Assembly: GCF_900747795.2 (NCBI RefSeq)
Contig: NC_041400.2
Coordinates: forward strand, 107,017,476 to 107,081,475
DNA from: Erpetoichthys calabaricus
Lineage: Eukaryota; Chordata; Cladistia; Polypteriformes; Polypteridae
DNA length: 64,000 nt
Reading direction: 5' to 3'
Both the position numbers and the translations under genes were made by a program. Numbering within the stretch: position 1 is the stretch's first letter; every line of letters begins with the position of its first letter. Below, in pieces: positions 24,430 through 33,919 of the stretch. The notes below the pieces were generated by a model. It saw only the letters and a list, made by a program, of their open reading frames with translations. It ran no database searches and was not told where the DNA came from.

Positions 24430-25700
24430 GCTGAAGTGGAGCTTGAGATCAAGCACATGCTGGAAATAGGAATAATAGAGGAAAGTCATAGTCCCTGGTC
24501 CAGTCCCATCGTCTTGGTTGGTAAGCCTGACGGGAGTTGGAGGTTTTGCAATGACTTCCGTTGACTTAATCAAGTCCAATTTGATGCTTATCCAATGCCA
24601 CGAATGGACAACCTCCTCGAGAGGCTTGGACAAGCTCAGTATTTGACCACACTGGACATGACAAAGGGGTACTGGCAGGTTCCTTTAACGGACTCTGTGA
24701 AGGTTTAGACCACGTTCAGCACACCTAGCAGATACTGGCAGTATCGTGTCTTTCCATTTGGGTTACACGGGGCTCCGGCAACCTTCCAGCGTCTGGTGGA
24801 CAAAATGCTCAGGCCTCATAACTCATATAGTGCTGCCTACCTGGATGATAGATACTTTATTAATCCCAAGGGGAAATCCACATAATGAATTGATGATGTG
24901 GTCATCTATTCTAGCACATGGACGGAACACCTACAGCAGGTAAAAGCTGTATTGCGGACACCTGGTGAGGCCGGACTTCAGATTAAGCCCAAGAAATGTT
25001 TCTTTGGGTTGAGTGAAGCCAAGTATTTAGGCTACCTTTTGGGTTGGGGTACTGTGAAGCCACAATGCTTCAAAGTAGATGCCATTTTGAAATGGCCCCA
25101 TCCACGAACCAAGTGGCTGGTCCAAGCCTTTCTTGGGTTGGTGGGGTACTACCGCCGGTTTGTGCCCCGGTTCTCGGAGAGAGCGGCACCCTTGACTGAT
25201 TTCACAAAGAAGAGGGCCCCAAACATTGTGGTATGGACTAAAAAGACAGGCGCTGCATTTAGTGACTTGAAGCAGGCCCTTATGACCGCACCAATTTTGA
25301 AAACATCTAACTTTTCTTTACCTTTCATCCTCCAGACGGACACTTCGGACACAGGCCTGGGGGCCGTGCTGAGCCAAAGCGTCGATGGTGTGGAACACCG
25401 CATCATGTTCCTGAGCCGGAAACTGTTGGAACGAGAGACCAGGTATGCGGCGGTAGACAGGGAGGCTTTGGCGATTACACAGCTGAGGTACTACCTGTTG
25501 GACCGGGAATTCACGTTTGTCATGGGTCATGCACTTTTACAGTGGATGGCCCTGCACAAGGAGTCGAATCCACGGGTCACCCTGTGGTTTCCTAACCTAC
25601 AGCCATACAAGTTTTCGCTCGTTCATCATTGGGGCTCTCTCCACGCCAACGCAGATGCTCTTTCTTCGGTTCACAACCTCTCGGTCAGGGTCGCCTGACC
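24430..25700 (+). pseudogene. Reverse transcriptase-RNase H region of copy B
   Basis: Ty3-type reverse transcriptase blocks ([24 protein letters not shown], the YLDD block) followed by RNase H (ILQTDTSDTGLG, REALAI). A short LINE tail has inserted within the reverse-transcriptase part. Treated as a fossil. Confidence 0.82.
24850..24891 (-). mobile_element. Very short 3'-end LINE insertion in copy B
   Basis: 42 bp that on the minus strand reads TTTCCCCTTGGGATTAATAA followed by AGTATCT. This is the 3' end and TATC-type tail of a fish LINE of the CR1/L2/Rex1 group, from memory. It is flanked by the 6-bp duplication GATGAT at 24,844-24,849 and 24,892-24,897. The rest of the LINE was never copied (extreme 5' truncation). 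Confidence 0.7.
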
Positions 25701-25725
25701 CAATAGGTCTGGGCTGGGGGGGCCT

Positions 25726-26384
25726 TGTCACACACGTGCGCATGGGAGGCAGCTAAAGGGCTTGAGTAAGGGTAATTCCGAGTCAAACCGGGAGGTGGCA
25801 GAGTGCACTGATTCTTTTTCTTCTTGGCCTGCAGACCATCCATGGGAGATTCCACCTGGCCCTGTCGACGTCACTTCCGGGTCCGGCCCCTTTGATATCA
25901 TGTCCATGCTCGAGCCCATGGCTGAAGACCTTTATGAACCCGACCATTCTGACTTCACTTCCTGTCCTCCCCTTTAAAAGCCCCCACCTTTTCCTTATTT
26001 CTTCAGTTCTGTTTTGGACTCGGGTTTTGTGCACATCAGTGCTGTAAACATTTTTGCCATTTTGCAGCCAGGATACCAAATATGAAGATGCGAGTTCCAA
26101 AATCTGCTAATTACACCTTTTGGTAAAATTTAGTGAACAAGTGATTATGACTTTTCATGCAGTTGGTCATGTGCCGAAAATATGTTTGAGCTTCAAAACC
26201 TGCTAATTGCAACAGTGTAGCGCTATAGTTTTAGAGATTTAGTTTCAAAATCTGCTTATGGACCCATATTTTTCTATTTATCTCCAAAATATATCTTTTG
26301 TACTTAGCTGATTTTGGAACTGAGCTCTTTATATACGGGTGGCTGCCCCTAACCTTGCTATGGCTCTGTGTGGAGTTTCTGACA
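25726..26384 (+). repeat. 3' LTR of copy B, with inserted MITE
   Basis: Starts TGTCACACACGTG and ends GTTTCTGACA. It is split at 26,084-26,330 by a non-autonomous DNA transposon. Without that insert it is about the same length as the 5' LTR. Confidence 0.87.
26084..26330. mobile_element. MITE inserted in the 3' LTR of copy B
   Basis: 247 bp absent from the 5' LTR, flanked by ATAT on both sides (26,080-26,083 and 26,331-26,334). Terminal inverted repeats of about 27 bp are imperfect outside and perfect inside: AGTTCCAAAATC on the left and GATTTTGGAACT on the right. The motif CAAAATCTGCT recurs internally several times. No coding capacity. The superfamily is not assigned. A 4-bp duplication would not fit Tc1 or hAT unless only the inner TA is counted. 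Confidence 0.75.
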
Positions 26385-26388
26385 ATAT

Positions 26389-26860
26389 TCAGATTAATTC
26401 AGTGATATTTTATTTACAAACTCATATAGTGTATGATTGTGTTCTTCTGTGTATGCTCCTAACCTCCACTACTAAGTACATAGATTATCTTTTGCAATTT
26501 GGCTAAATATTTTTCGTAACGTATTTACTAGTTTCTAGTCTTTTTTAAAATTAGAATTGATCTCGCTTCTGGCTTGTCACAGACAGTAGCCACTAGAAAT
26601 CAGATAAATGGATTTTGTATGGATTTTACATTTACCAATGAACTGCAATGCATGCAAACCCAGGCACTGGCTTGTCATGACTGCACTTCCAATAGGCGGT
26701 GAACCTGGATGGAGTCACAAAGAGGACCTGAAGGATGCCTTATGTCTACACCACCTGAAACAGGAAGAGAAGCTGAGAAAATGAAAGTGGGGTGTATTGA
26801 ATCCTTCCATAATCAGCTCTTGCACTGCGATTAGGACCCTAAGCAGCACAGTTAAATTTG
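26389..26860. other. Intergenic DNA without recognisable feature
   Basis: AT-rich. No supported gene or repeat. Its right part may already belong to the 5' region of the following LINE. Confidence 0.45.
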
Positions 26861-26869
26861 ACTGCAACA

Positions 26870-29010
26870 GCTGTTTTTCCACAGACGGAGAGGGCAACAT
26901 GCTAGCATTATAGTAAAAGAAAGGCGAAAAGGTTTCAGAACTGGTTTACCATCTATTGTAATGGGAAATGTTCAATCACTATCAAATAAGATGAATGAAC
27001 TGTCTGCACTTATAGCAGGCCATGGAGCATACAAGTACATTGACATTTTGTAGTTTATGGAGAGCTGGCTTATTCCTGCTATACTGTACTTGGCACTATT
27101 TTAATGCTGCATATATTTAATCTTATTCGAATAGACAGAGACCCAGTGCAGTGTGAAAAAAAAGAGAAAGGGGAGGGACTGGTTGTCTATATGTGAGCAT
27201 ATTACAATTAAAATTACATTTTGTAATTCAGACATCAAAATTCTGGCTCTCAGAATCCATGTTATTTGCCCAGCGAGATAAATTACATCATCCTTATTAA
27301 TGTTGATATTCCTCCCTCGGCAAATGGGAACCTAGCAACAAAATGATTCATTCTGTCACCCACACTTTAATGCTGACTCACTCCGACCCTGAAGTTGTGA
27401 CTTCAACCATTTGGCATTAGAACAAAAGATTACAAATTTCTATCAGTTTGTGACAAGTTCTCCTCAAGGAAACAAGCTGGACCTGCTGTATTCAAACGTT
27501 AAAGATTCCTTTAAGTGTAAACTACTGGCTCCTTTAGGCAAATCTGACCACAACCTAACCTTATTACTAGCTACAACTGTTATGAGATGGCAACATTGCT
27601 GTTACGGCCAGAATAGAGTGACACTGAATAATTGCTTCCAAGTGACAGATTCGGAAATGATGTGCAAGGCACATGGCGTCAATATTGAGGGACTCTGTCA
27701 GTGCATCACAGACTCTGTTTACACTGTGGTACCCACAAAGACAGTGTATTGCTTTCCAAAAAAACAAGCACTGGATTACAAAGGAGCTAGAAGGTCTCCT
27801 GAATGAGAAAAAGAGAGCATTCAAATCTGTTGATAAAGAGGCTCTGAAGGACATACAGCATGTGCTAAAGAAAAAGCTGAGTGAAAGGAAGGATGCTTAC
27901 AAACCTAAAACTCACTCAGAACAACATGAGGGATGTCTGGAATGGGCTGGGTATAATTACAGGACTCAACAATCCACCTCTGGCCATCAGTGTGGACTGT
28001 CAATAAATGAAGACCAACTAAGAAAGCTACACACAGGAAAAACTGCAGGACCAGATGAAGTCAGTCCTCAAGTTCTTAAGGCCTGTGCTAACCAACTTTG
28101 TGGCGTCCTCTGTCTCCTGTTGTTTGTCCGGAAGGCTTCAAAAAGTGCCACTGATGTGGAAAACATCCTGCATTGCTCCTGTTCCAAAGACGGCAGGCAC
28201 CTCTTCACCTAATGACTACAGACCAGTGGCACTTAGTTCTCACAACATGAAGGCCTTTTGGTCCTGCACTGAGTCCTCTTGTGGTAGACCACATTGACCC
28301 ACTATAGTTTACCTATCGGACAAAGACTGGAATGGAGGATACAATTATCTATCTGCTCCACAAGGCTTACTCTCATCTGGACAAAGCTAGCAGCACTTGT
28401 GAGGATTATGTTTTTGATTTATTCAGTGCCTTCAGTACCACCCAGCCATCCCATCCCTGTTAAAGGGTCATCTCAGAGATATGCAGGTGGATGAGCCTAT
28501 GGCATCCTGGACAATGAAGTATCAGTCAGGCAGACCGCAGTGAGTCCAAGGACTGTGTTTCTGATATGGATGTGACCAACACTGGACCACCACACGGAAC
28601 AGTCCTATCACCTTTTCTCTTTACGCCTTGGAATACAAATATAAGACCTGGTCATGTCACTTGCAGAAAGTCGCAGATGATTCTACACTTATGGGGTGTA
28701 ATAATAAAGGGGATGAAACAGGAGTTAGGTGGAGAAATTTGTTTCTCAGTGCAAAGAAAATTGTCTGCATCTTAACATCAGCAAAACCAAGGAACTGCTT
28801 GTAGACTTTCAAAGCATTGAAGAATCTCTATGTCCGGCCACTATTCAAGGAGTGAATGTAGAGGTGGTCCACTCTATCTTGTACTTTGGGGTCCACGCGA
28901 ATGTTAATATGTTGAACCTATCAGGGGGGAAAAAAGGGGGATAGGTTCCAGCAACCACCAAAAACTGTAATCGTTAGTACTAGAGATTGTTCAAAATTAA
29001 ATTTTCTTCA
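26870..29010 (+). mobile_element. Decayed LINE of the CR1/L2/Rex1 group
   Basis: Pieces of a non-LTR retrotransposon pol in order. An endonuclease start (LPSIVMGNVQSLSNKM at about 26,947) is followed by the endonuclease end LAPLGKSDHN (about 27,520-27,550). Next come a linker with CFPKKQALDY and EKKRAFKS, and reverse transcriptase with GKTAGPDEVSPQVLKAC (about 28,038-28,090), NDYRPVALSSH (28,212-28,244), GPPHGTVLSPFLFT (28,580-28,625) and LNISKTKELLVDF (28,770-28,810). Many stops, frameshifts and deletions show it is old. The same general protein type is common in fish genomes. I cannot settle the exact clade by eye. Confidence 0.75.
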
Positions 29011-29030
29011 TGGAATTCTTTATAATGAAA

Positions 29031-29150
29031 CATCCATCCATCCATCCATCCATTCTCTTCCGCTTATCCGAGGTCGGGTCGCGGGGGCAGCAGCTTGAGC
29101 AGAGATGCCCAGACTTCCCTCTCCTCAGCCACTTCTTCTAGCTCTTCCGG
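29031..29150 (-). mobile_element. 3' end of an RTE/Rex3-like fish LINE
   Basis: CCATCCATCCATTCTCTTCCGC followed by TTATCCGAGGTCGGGTCGCG and CCCAGACTTCCCTCTCC. This is, from memory, the very common 3' end of an RTE-type LINE (Rex3-like) in fish, here on the minus strand with its GGAT tail at left. Only about 120 bp are present. Confidence 0.6.
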
Positions 29151-30685
29151 GACAGTTTTTGAAAATATCAACTTTTCATAACAGTAACCATGGAATAACC
29201 CATGAAATAAGGTACACAGACATTTTTTTCACTAGTCATTCCATAGACTTCTGTGACCTTTTCTGCTAAAATCTGAATTAAAAAAAAAAACATTTCAGCT
29301 GTTGCTATTGATAGACACTGGCGAAGTCTCAACCTCTCCAACAATCTGTCCTGCATGGTGGGAGGATGGAAATGGTGATCCTAAAGGACACACCAGCTTA
29401 AAATGGTCTATCAGCGACATCTACTTCATGCACCACTTAAGATCTCTTCCTTGGGAAAGCAGGTGAGATTATGTTTAGCCTCGAGGCTGCAATCAATGAC
29501 GGGATCAGCAGCCTCGTGGTCTCTAACCAGTTGATTCATCAGCAACAAACATGCAGCAGAAAGTGGCTGCCGACGTTCAGGCACAAAGTTTATCTAACAT
29601 CTTTACTTTCTCGCTAAGCCACATCACTGATTTATCATGCTTGGGTCTACATCCCAAAGGACTTGCACTGTACCTTGTATAATTGCAACACAAAAATTGA
29701 ATTTTTAAGCAAAATAATGAAAATATGCAACAAATGCACAAAGAGCTATTTACTATACAATGGCAGGATGAAAAAGACAGGTATTGTATCCAATTCAGTC
29801 TTCCCTGGAAAAAATGTTAATATTGAAATCTGGGATGTTTCACAATCACATCTTGCACAGAAATCTATAATACAGCACGCTCTTTCCTTTTGGATCAATG
29901 CATGGTCTAAATTATAGTCAGTTCATAAAAAAAAAAAAAAAAAGTTACTACCACACCCCAAACTTGTCCCACTCATTTTTTTTCTCCTGCCAACACAAAA
30001 GTAAAAGAGGTTACAAATAAAATCACACAAATGCTTAAGTTGTAAAAGTTAATGTTGAGGAAATTTTTTATCAAAAATATTCATGATCAATAACCTTAAA
30101 ATAACATAAAAACACTACACATGCCTGTATTAAAATTTTACATTTATGAAAAAGAGCAACTTTTACCCCTAGAATCCCATTAGGGGGTAAACACCTGGGA
30201 TCGGTTGATGTGGCATGCACAACTTCAAGTCCTTTTCTGCAGAAAACACTATTGATTTACTCATTACCATAAGGCTGTAATTTCCTACAAAAAATGTGTT
30301 CTAAGAATGGACTAAAAATTAGGGAGAACCCCAGAAAGCTCATTATCTTGCATAACTAGACCTCAAGAGTTGAATGGTATATCAATTGTGGGGGTTTTCT
30401 AATAACATATCAGTCAGTTTAAAAAAAAAAAAAAAAAAAGTAATTTCAAAGCATTCATAAGTCATTCTTATGAGATACAAAAGTGAATGTCTGCATACTT
30501 CCATTGCAATTCCATGGACCTTACCATATGTTCTGGCTCTAGCAAAGCGCCGTTTCTGAATTTGAGGGTAAATCAGAAAGTACAGACAATATGAAAATTA
30601 CCCGGTAACTTCAACAAACAGAAGATGATGTAATGCATCACATTCTCAATGGCATATACGTTTTTCAAACACACAGGGCGCTGCG
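29151..30685. other. Intergenic DNA without recognisable gene
   Basis: AT-rich, with A-runs at about 29,929-29,943 and 30,421-30,439. The first 270 bp may be a further piece of the adjacent decayed LINE, but I cannot align it confidently. No exon is seen. Confidence 0.45.
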
Positions 30686-30689
30686 CTCT

Positions 30690-31180
30690 TGTAGTTAGTC
30701 TAGTTGAAGCCAATGTCAAGAGAACATGGGCGCTTCATTGTACTGTAATGAGGCTTCTTTGGGCCGAAGGAGTGAAATCTGCTGAAATTCACTGAAGGAT
30801 GTTGGTTTATGCAGGTTTGATTACCCATCTTTACGGTACCATATGCAGGTCCATAGCTGATATCAAAATGTGCATCAACAGCGGAAAACATAATCCATCG
30901 GTCCTTTCAGATGAATGCATTTGCCATGTCAATGTGTTCTTGTGTGTGTGATGTTAATGGTCGACCAGTGTGAGGTTTGTCAGTTATACTTGTTCTTCCT
31001 GCTTTAAAACTTTCTGCCCACTCATAAACTCCACTTTGAGTCGTGCCGTTTTCACTTCTGTCCAGAGCAACCATCTTTCTTTAAATTTGAGCAGGTTTCA
31101 CTCCCTCTACACACAGAAATCCAACTTTGGCGTATTGTTCAACAATGTTGCAACCCTGTAGTGGAACATCCATGTTCATT
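30690..31180 (-). mobile_element. Mariner-type transposase fossil (N-terminal part)
   Basis: On the minus strand the frames read CVEGVKPAQI, then SGVYEWAESFKAGRTS, then PHTGRPLTSHTQEHID and VDAHFDISYGPAYGTV. This is the order of the paired helix-turn-helix domains of mariner-type transposases: a GVKPAEI-like helix, VYEWxExFKxGRTS, a GRPS linker, and an ISYGSAY-like second helix. Stops interrupt it, and no catalytic domain or clear inverted repeats were found. Confidence 0.6.
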
Positions 31181-31429
31181 TGAAACTGCCATCAACTGGA
31201 CTATTGGCAGAACACTATATGTGTTTGAATTACCCATAAGCCACTGCAAGCGTGTTGTACTGCATCAGCTTATATTCATTGTGGTTACCATGTAATTTCC
31301 AAATTGCCTTTACTTTCCAACTTAACTTTCAGATATGAGGGTATCTTTATACTTACTTTCCACAAGCATGGCCTTTGAATGTCCAAATTTCAAAACCATT
31401 ATAATGTTCCTTAATTAAACAAAACACAG

Positions 31430-33864
31430 TTAAAAAAAACTACTTTTATTAATTTTTCCTCAGTTACATATTCTTAAACAGGGATGTATTACATTACTTA
31501 GACAGTCAGGCAAAGTTGACTTCATTAGTATGAACAGGAAAGCCATGAATGCACAATATTGTTGGCCTTAACCAAATCTAGCTGCTTTATCCAGTTGTGA
31601 CCAGTATGTAATTCCAGAAAGACATCTTCCTGGATATACAATAGCATTACTTGGAGATATTGCTAAAAAGCAAGTATATATGCACTGGTCTCCATTGCAG
31701 CAAAACAAAGAGATTTTCTTTTCTTTTTTTGAAGGTTATAGTCCATAATTAGATTAATTATACACACGCGCACACACACACCTTGATACCTGTGACAAAT
31801 CCAGATTGTATAAACACTGTACAGGCAAAAAAGGGGGGCTCTACAAAAAAAGTGAACAGAATTAATGTATGGTTTCATGAATTTAGAACTCATACTGCAC
31901 TTATTTACAAATAATTAAACAGGAAAGAAAGATTTGGTCAAATACTGTAGTAACTGAGGTGGTTTTCACATGTTTATTAACCCACCCTAACATCCCCAAA
32001 CCTTTCCTGAAGCCCAAAAGGTAGGAGTTTACAGTGTCAGTTTTATAATGTAAGAAATTAACATCATAAGAATGTTTTGACAGTTCTCGTCAGGGGATAA
32101 AACACTTTACAACAAGATTGAAAATGAAGCCCATGTAAGGTTTCAGAAATGTAGTGAAATGTCAAAGTGACTGCTACAGAAAATGAGGACTATTGGATTG
32201 CATGAAAAAATGTACAACTCATATGCCCCCAGTTCAGCCAATCTGTTGTTTCTTGGCTGCCTGTTCACAGTTATTTTTTTTTGTAATGAATTAAATAAAA
32301 GATCAGTGTAAACTAAATACAATAATGAACCCAAAGGTGTGCATGCATCAATGCTTCAGCTCATCAATTGTTTCATTATTAAATAATGGCACAATGTACA
32401 GCTGTTAACTTTTCCATGTGTCCTCGATGACAATATTTAACATTAATATTGTACAACTAATCTTTAGATGGGCCACAGTCGCTTGCAATTTTCTGCATCA
32501 CCTCCCAATTGTCTTTGTCATCTAAAGCAAAAGATGTCTTGGAATCACTCAAGCACACCTTTCCCATTATTGTCGATGTCAAAGCACAGAATGAAATGTG
32601 GAATGAATTGCCTTTATCATAGAAGAGCTGGTTTGTTCATAATGCAGGCACTTCAAGGGACTGTGGGAATAAAGTACCTGGCTCGTCTCTATCTTAACAC
32701 CTCTGACTGTCATTAGAAACATTTACCTGGCAGTGTCAGAGATAAATAGTAGAGTTCAGGTACTATACCTATTATATGCAGAAGGCAGTATTATCTGACT
32801 CAATTCCATTGTGTTCTTGATATACCATTAACCAAAGCGCAAATTGTGTACAGGCAAATTTTAACACCATTTAATGGCACATCCAAGTTGTCATCTAACA
32901 TAGGGTAATCAGTGTTGTCCAGCAACAGGCAAATCTCCAGTTTTAAAAGACATTTGGTCTAAACACTACCCCAGTTGTCCAGGTATACATTCATCAGTAC
33001 ATCCCAATGTCCCTTTTTGCTCCAAATCTGAACTTTACTCCCTAAAATGCACTTTTGTTTGTGTAGTTCCATGTTTAAAGCACACTCCACTTTACCGACA
33101 TACAGTATCTTTCAGTCCCTGCAAAAGTCTTCAGGAAGCACAAGTTACATAATACAAACACTTTGTAATATTGTACAAGCACATGCTGCTGTTTCTACTA
33201 CACTGCATCTCCATTTGAGGTACAACAGAAGTAGGAACGAGTCCAAGGCCATCCTAGTAAATGGGCCCAGGCTCAACAACTGTTAACTCATTGCTAGGTA
33301 CCTCTCAACAGTGACTGTACCAACTGTATATCAGAAAGGAAAAATAAAAAGTAATGCTTCACAACAACAGAAGAGTACAGTACCATTTGTCAATACTGAA
33401 CAAAATAAAAAAGAATAAATTAAAAAATCAGTGCAGTAATTGAAACAAAATAGCTACAAAGAAAGGGGTATCTTCCATCCAAGAGACTCGGAGAACATTT
33501 CCCAAGAAATCAGAGTCTGACCTGCAGTAGTTTTGATTCTAATCTTCCTTGTATTACTTCAACATATAGCAAGGAAAAAAAAATCAACCATCTTTTCCTT
33601 ATGTTGGCAACTGTTATAAATGCCAAACAATATGTGGCTGTCCAATCTTTAACTTTTTAAAGGAAAAACCCTGATGACTTCAAAGCTTTTAATGACCGGG
33701 AAATCAAAAAAAAAAAAAAAAAAAAAAAAGTCTAAAGAGAAATCCTTTAATTACAAATCCTCTTTTGTCACTGCAGAGATGATTTTTTTTTTGTTTTTTT
33801 TGTTTTTTCACGAGACAGCAGATGAATGCGTAAGCAACTCCCCTTGGTCTGTCCGCTTCCAGAG
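31430..33864 (-). other. CSNK1G3: Probable 3' UTR of CSNK1G3
   Basis: From the stop codon at 33,865-33,867 down to the candidate AATAAA there is about 2.4 kb with no recognisable transposon, in contrast to the flanking DNA. A long 3' UTR of this kind is plausible for a CK1 gamma gene. It holds A/T runs at 33,705-33,729 and 33,783-33,807. A short EF-hand-like peptide readable in two frames near 32,460-32,600 is discussed separately. The extent is inference. Confidence 0.5.
31445..31450 (-). promoter_or_regulatory. CSNK1G3: Candidate polyadenylation signal of CSNK1G3
   Basis: TTTATT on the plus strand, so AATAAA on the minus strand (context ATTAATAAAAGTAG). It is about 2.4 kb downstream of the CSNK1G3 stop codon and just upstream of the boundary where transposon remnants begin again. 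A second minus-strand AATAAA lies at about 31,973. Which one is used cannot be told from sequence alone. Confidence 0.45.
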
Positions 33865-33919
33865 TCATTTGTGGCGCTGAATTGTTTTCCTTTTTCTTCT
33901 TTTGAAAAAACAGCAGCAC
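33865..33919 (-). CDS. CSNK1G3: Last coding exon of casein kinase 1 gamma 3
   Basis: Encodes the C-terminal end CCCFFKRRKRKTIQRHK followed by TGA at 33,865-33,867. CK1 gamma kinases are membrane-bound serine/threonine kinases that, among other roles, phosphorylate LRP6 in Wnt signalling. The three cysteines beside a basic stretch form the palmitoylated membrane anchor known for the family. The acceptor site is TTACTTGCAG before the exon. The exon opens with one base (G) that completes a codon begun in the preceding exon, either AA|G (Lys, after the 107-nt exon) or TG|G (Trp, after the microexon). Every codon matches my memory of the vertebrate protein, and no disabling change is seen. Paralogues CSNK1G1 and CSNK1G2 have similar tails, but the KRRKRKTIQRHK wording and the upstream exons favour G3. 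Confidence 0.95.

Larger units (their letters stand above)
21005..26384 (+). mobile_element. Gmr1-like Ty3 LTR retrotransposon fossil (copy B)
   Basis: A second Ty3-type element, plus strand, with both LTRs (21,005-21,441 and 25,726-26,384) and a 4-bp target-site duplication ATAT at 21,001-21,004 and 26,385-26,388. Domain order is protease (about 22,490-22,780), integrase (about 23,080-24,050), then reverse transcriptase and RNase H (about 24,430-25,700). This is the Gmr1 order shared with copy A. A polypurine tract GGGCTGGGGGGGCC precedes the 3' LTR. No full-length gag is recognisable, but a short segment after the leader resembles the matching segment of copy A. Three other elements have inserted into it: a SINE, a LINE tail and a MITE. 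It is broken in several places. Confidence 0.88.

Noticed and set aside
29023-29045. CCATCCATCC run as the tail of the local SINE
   Set aside because: The following GCTTATCCGAGGTCGGG is not SINE sequence and matches an RTE/Rex3-like LINE end.
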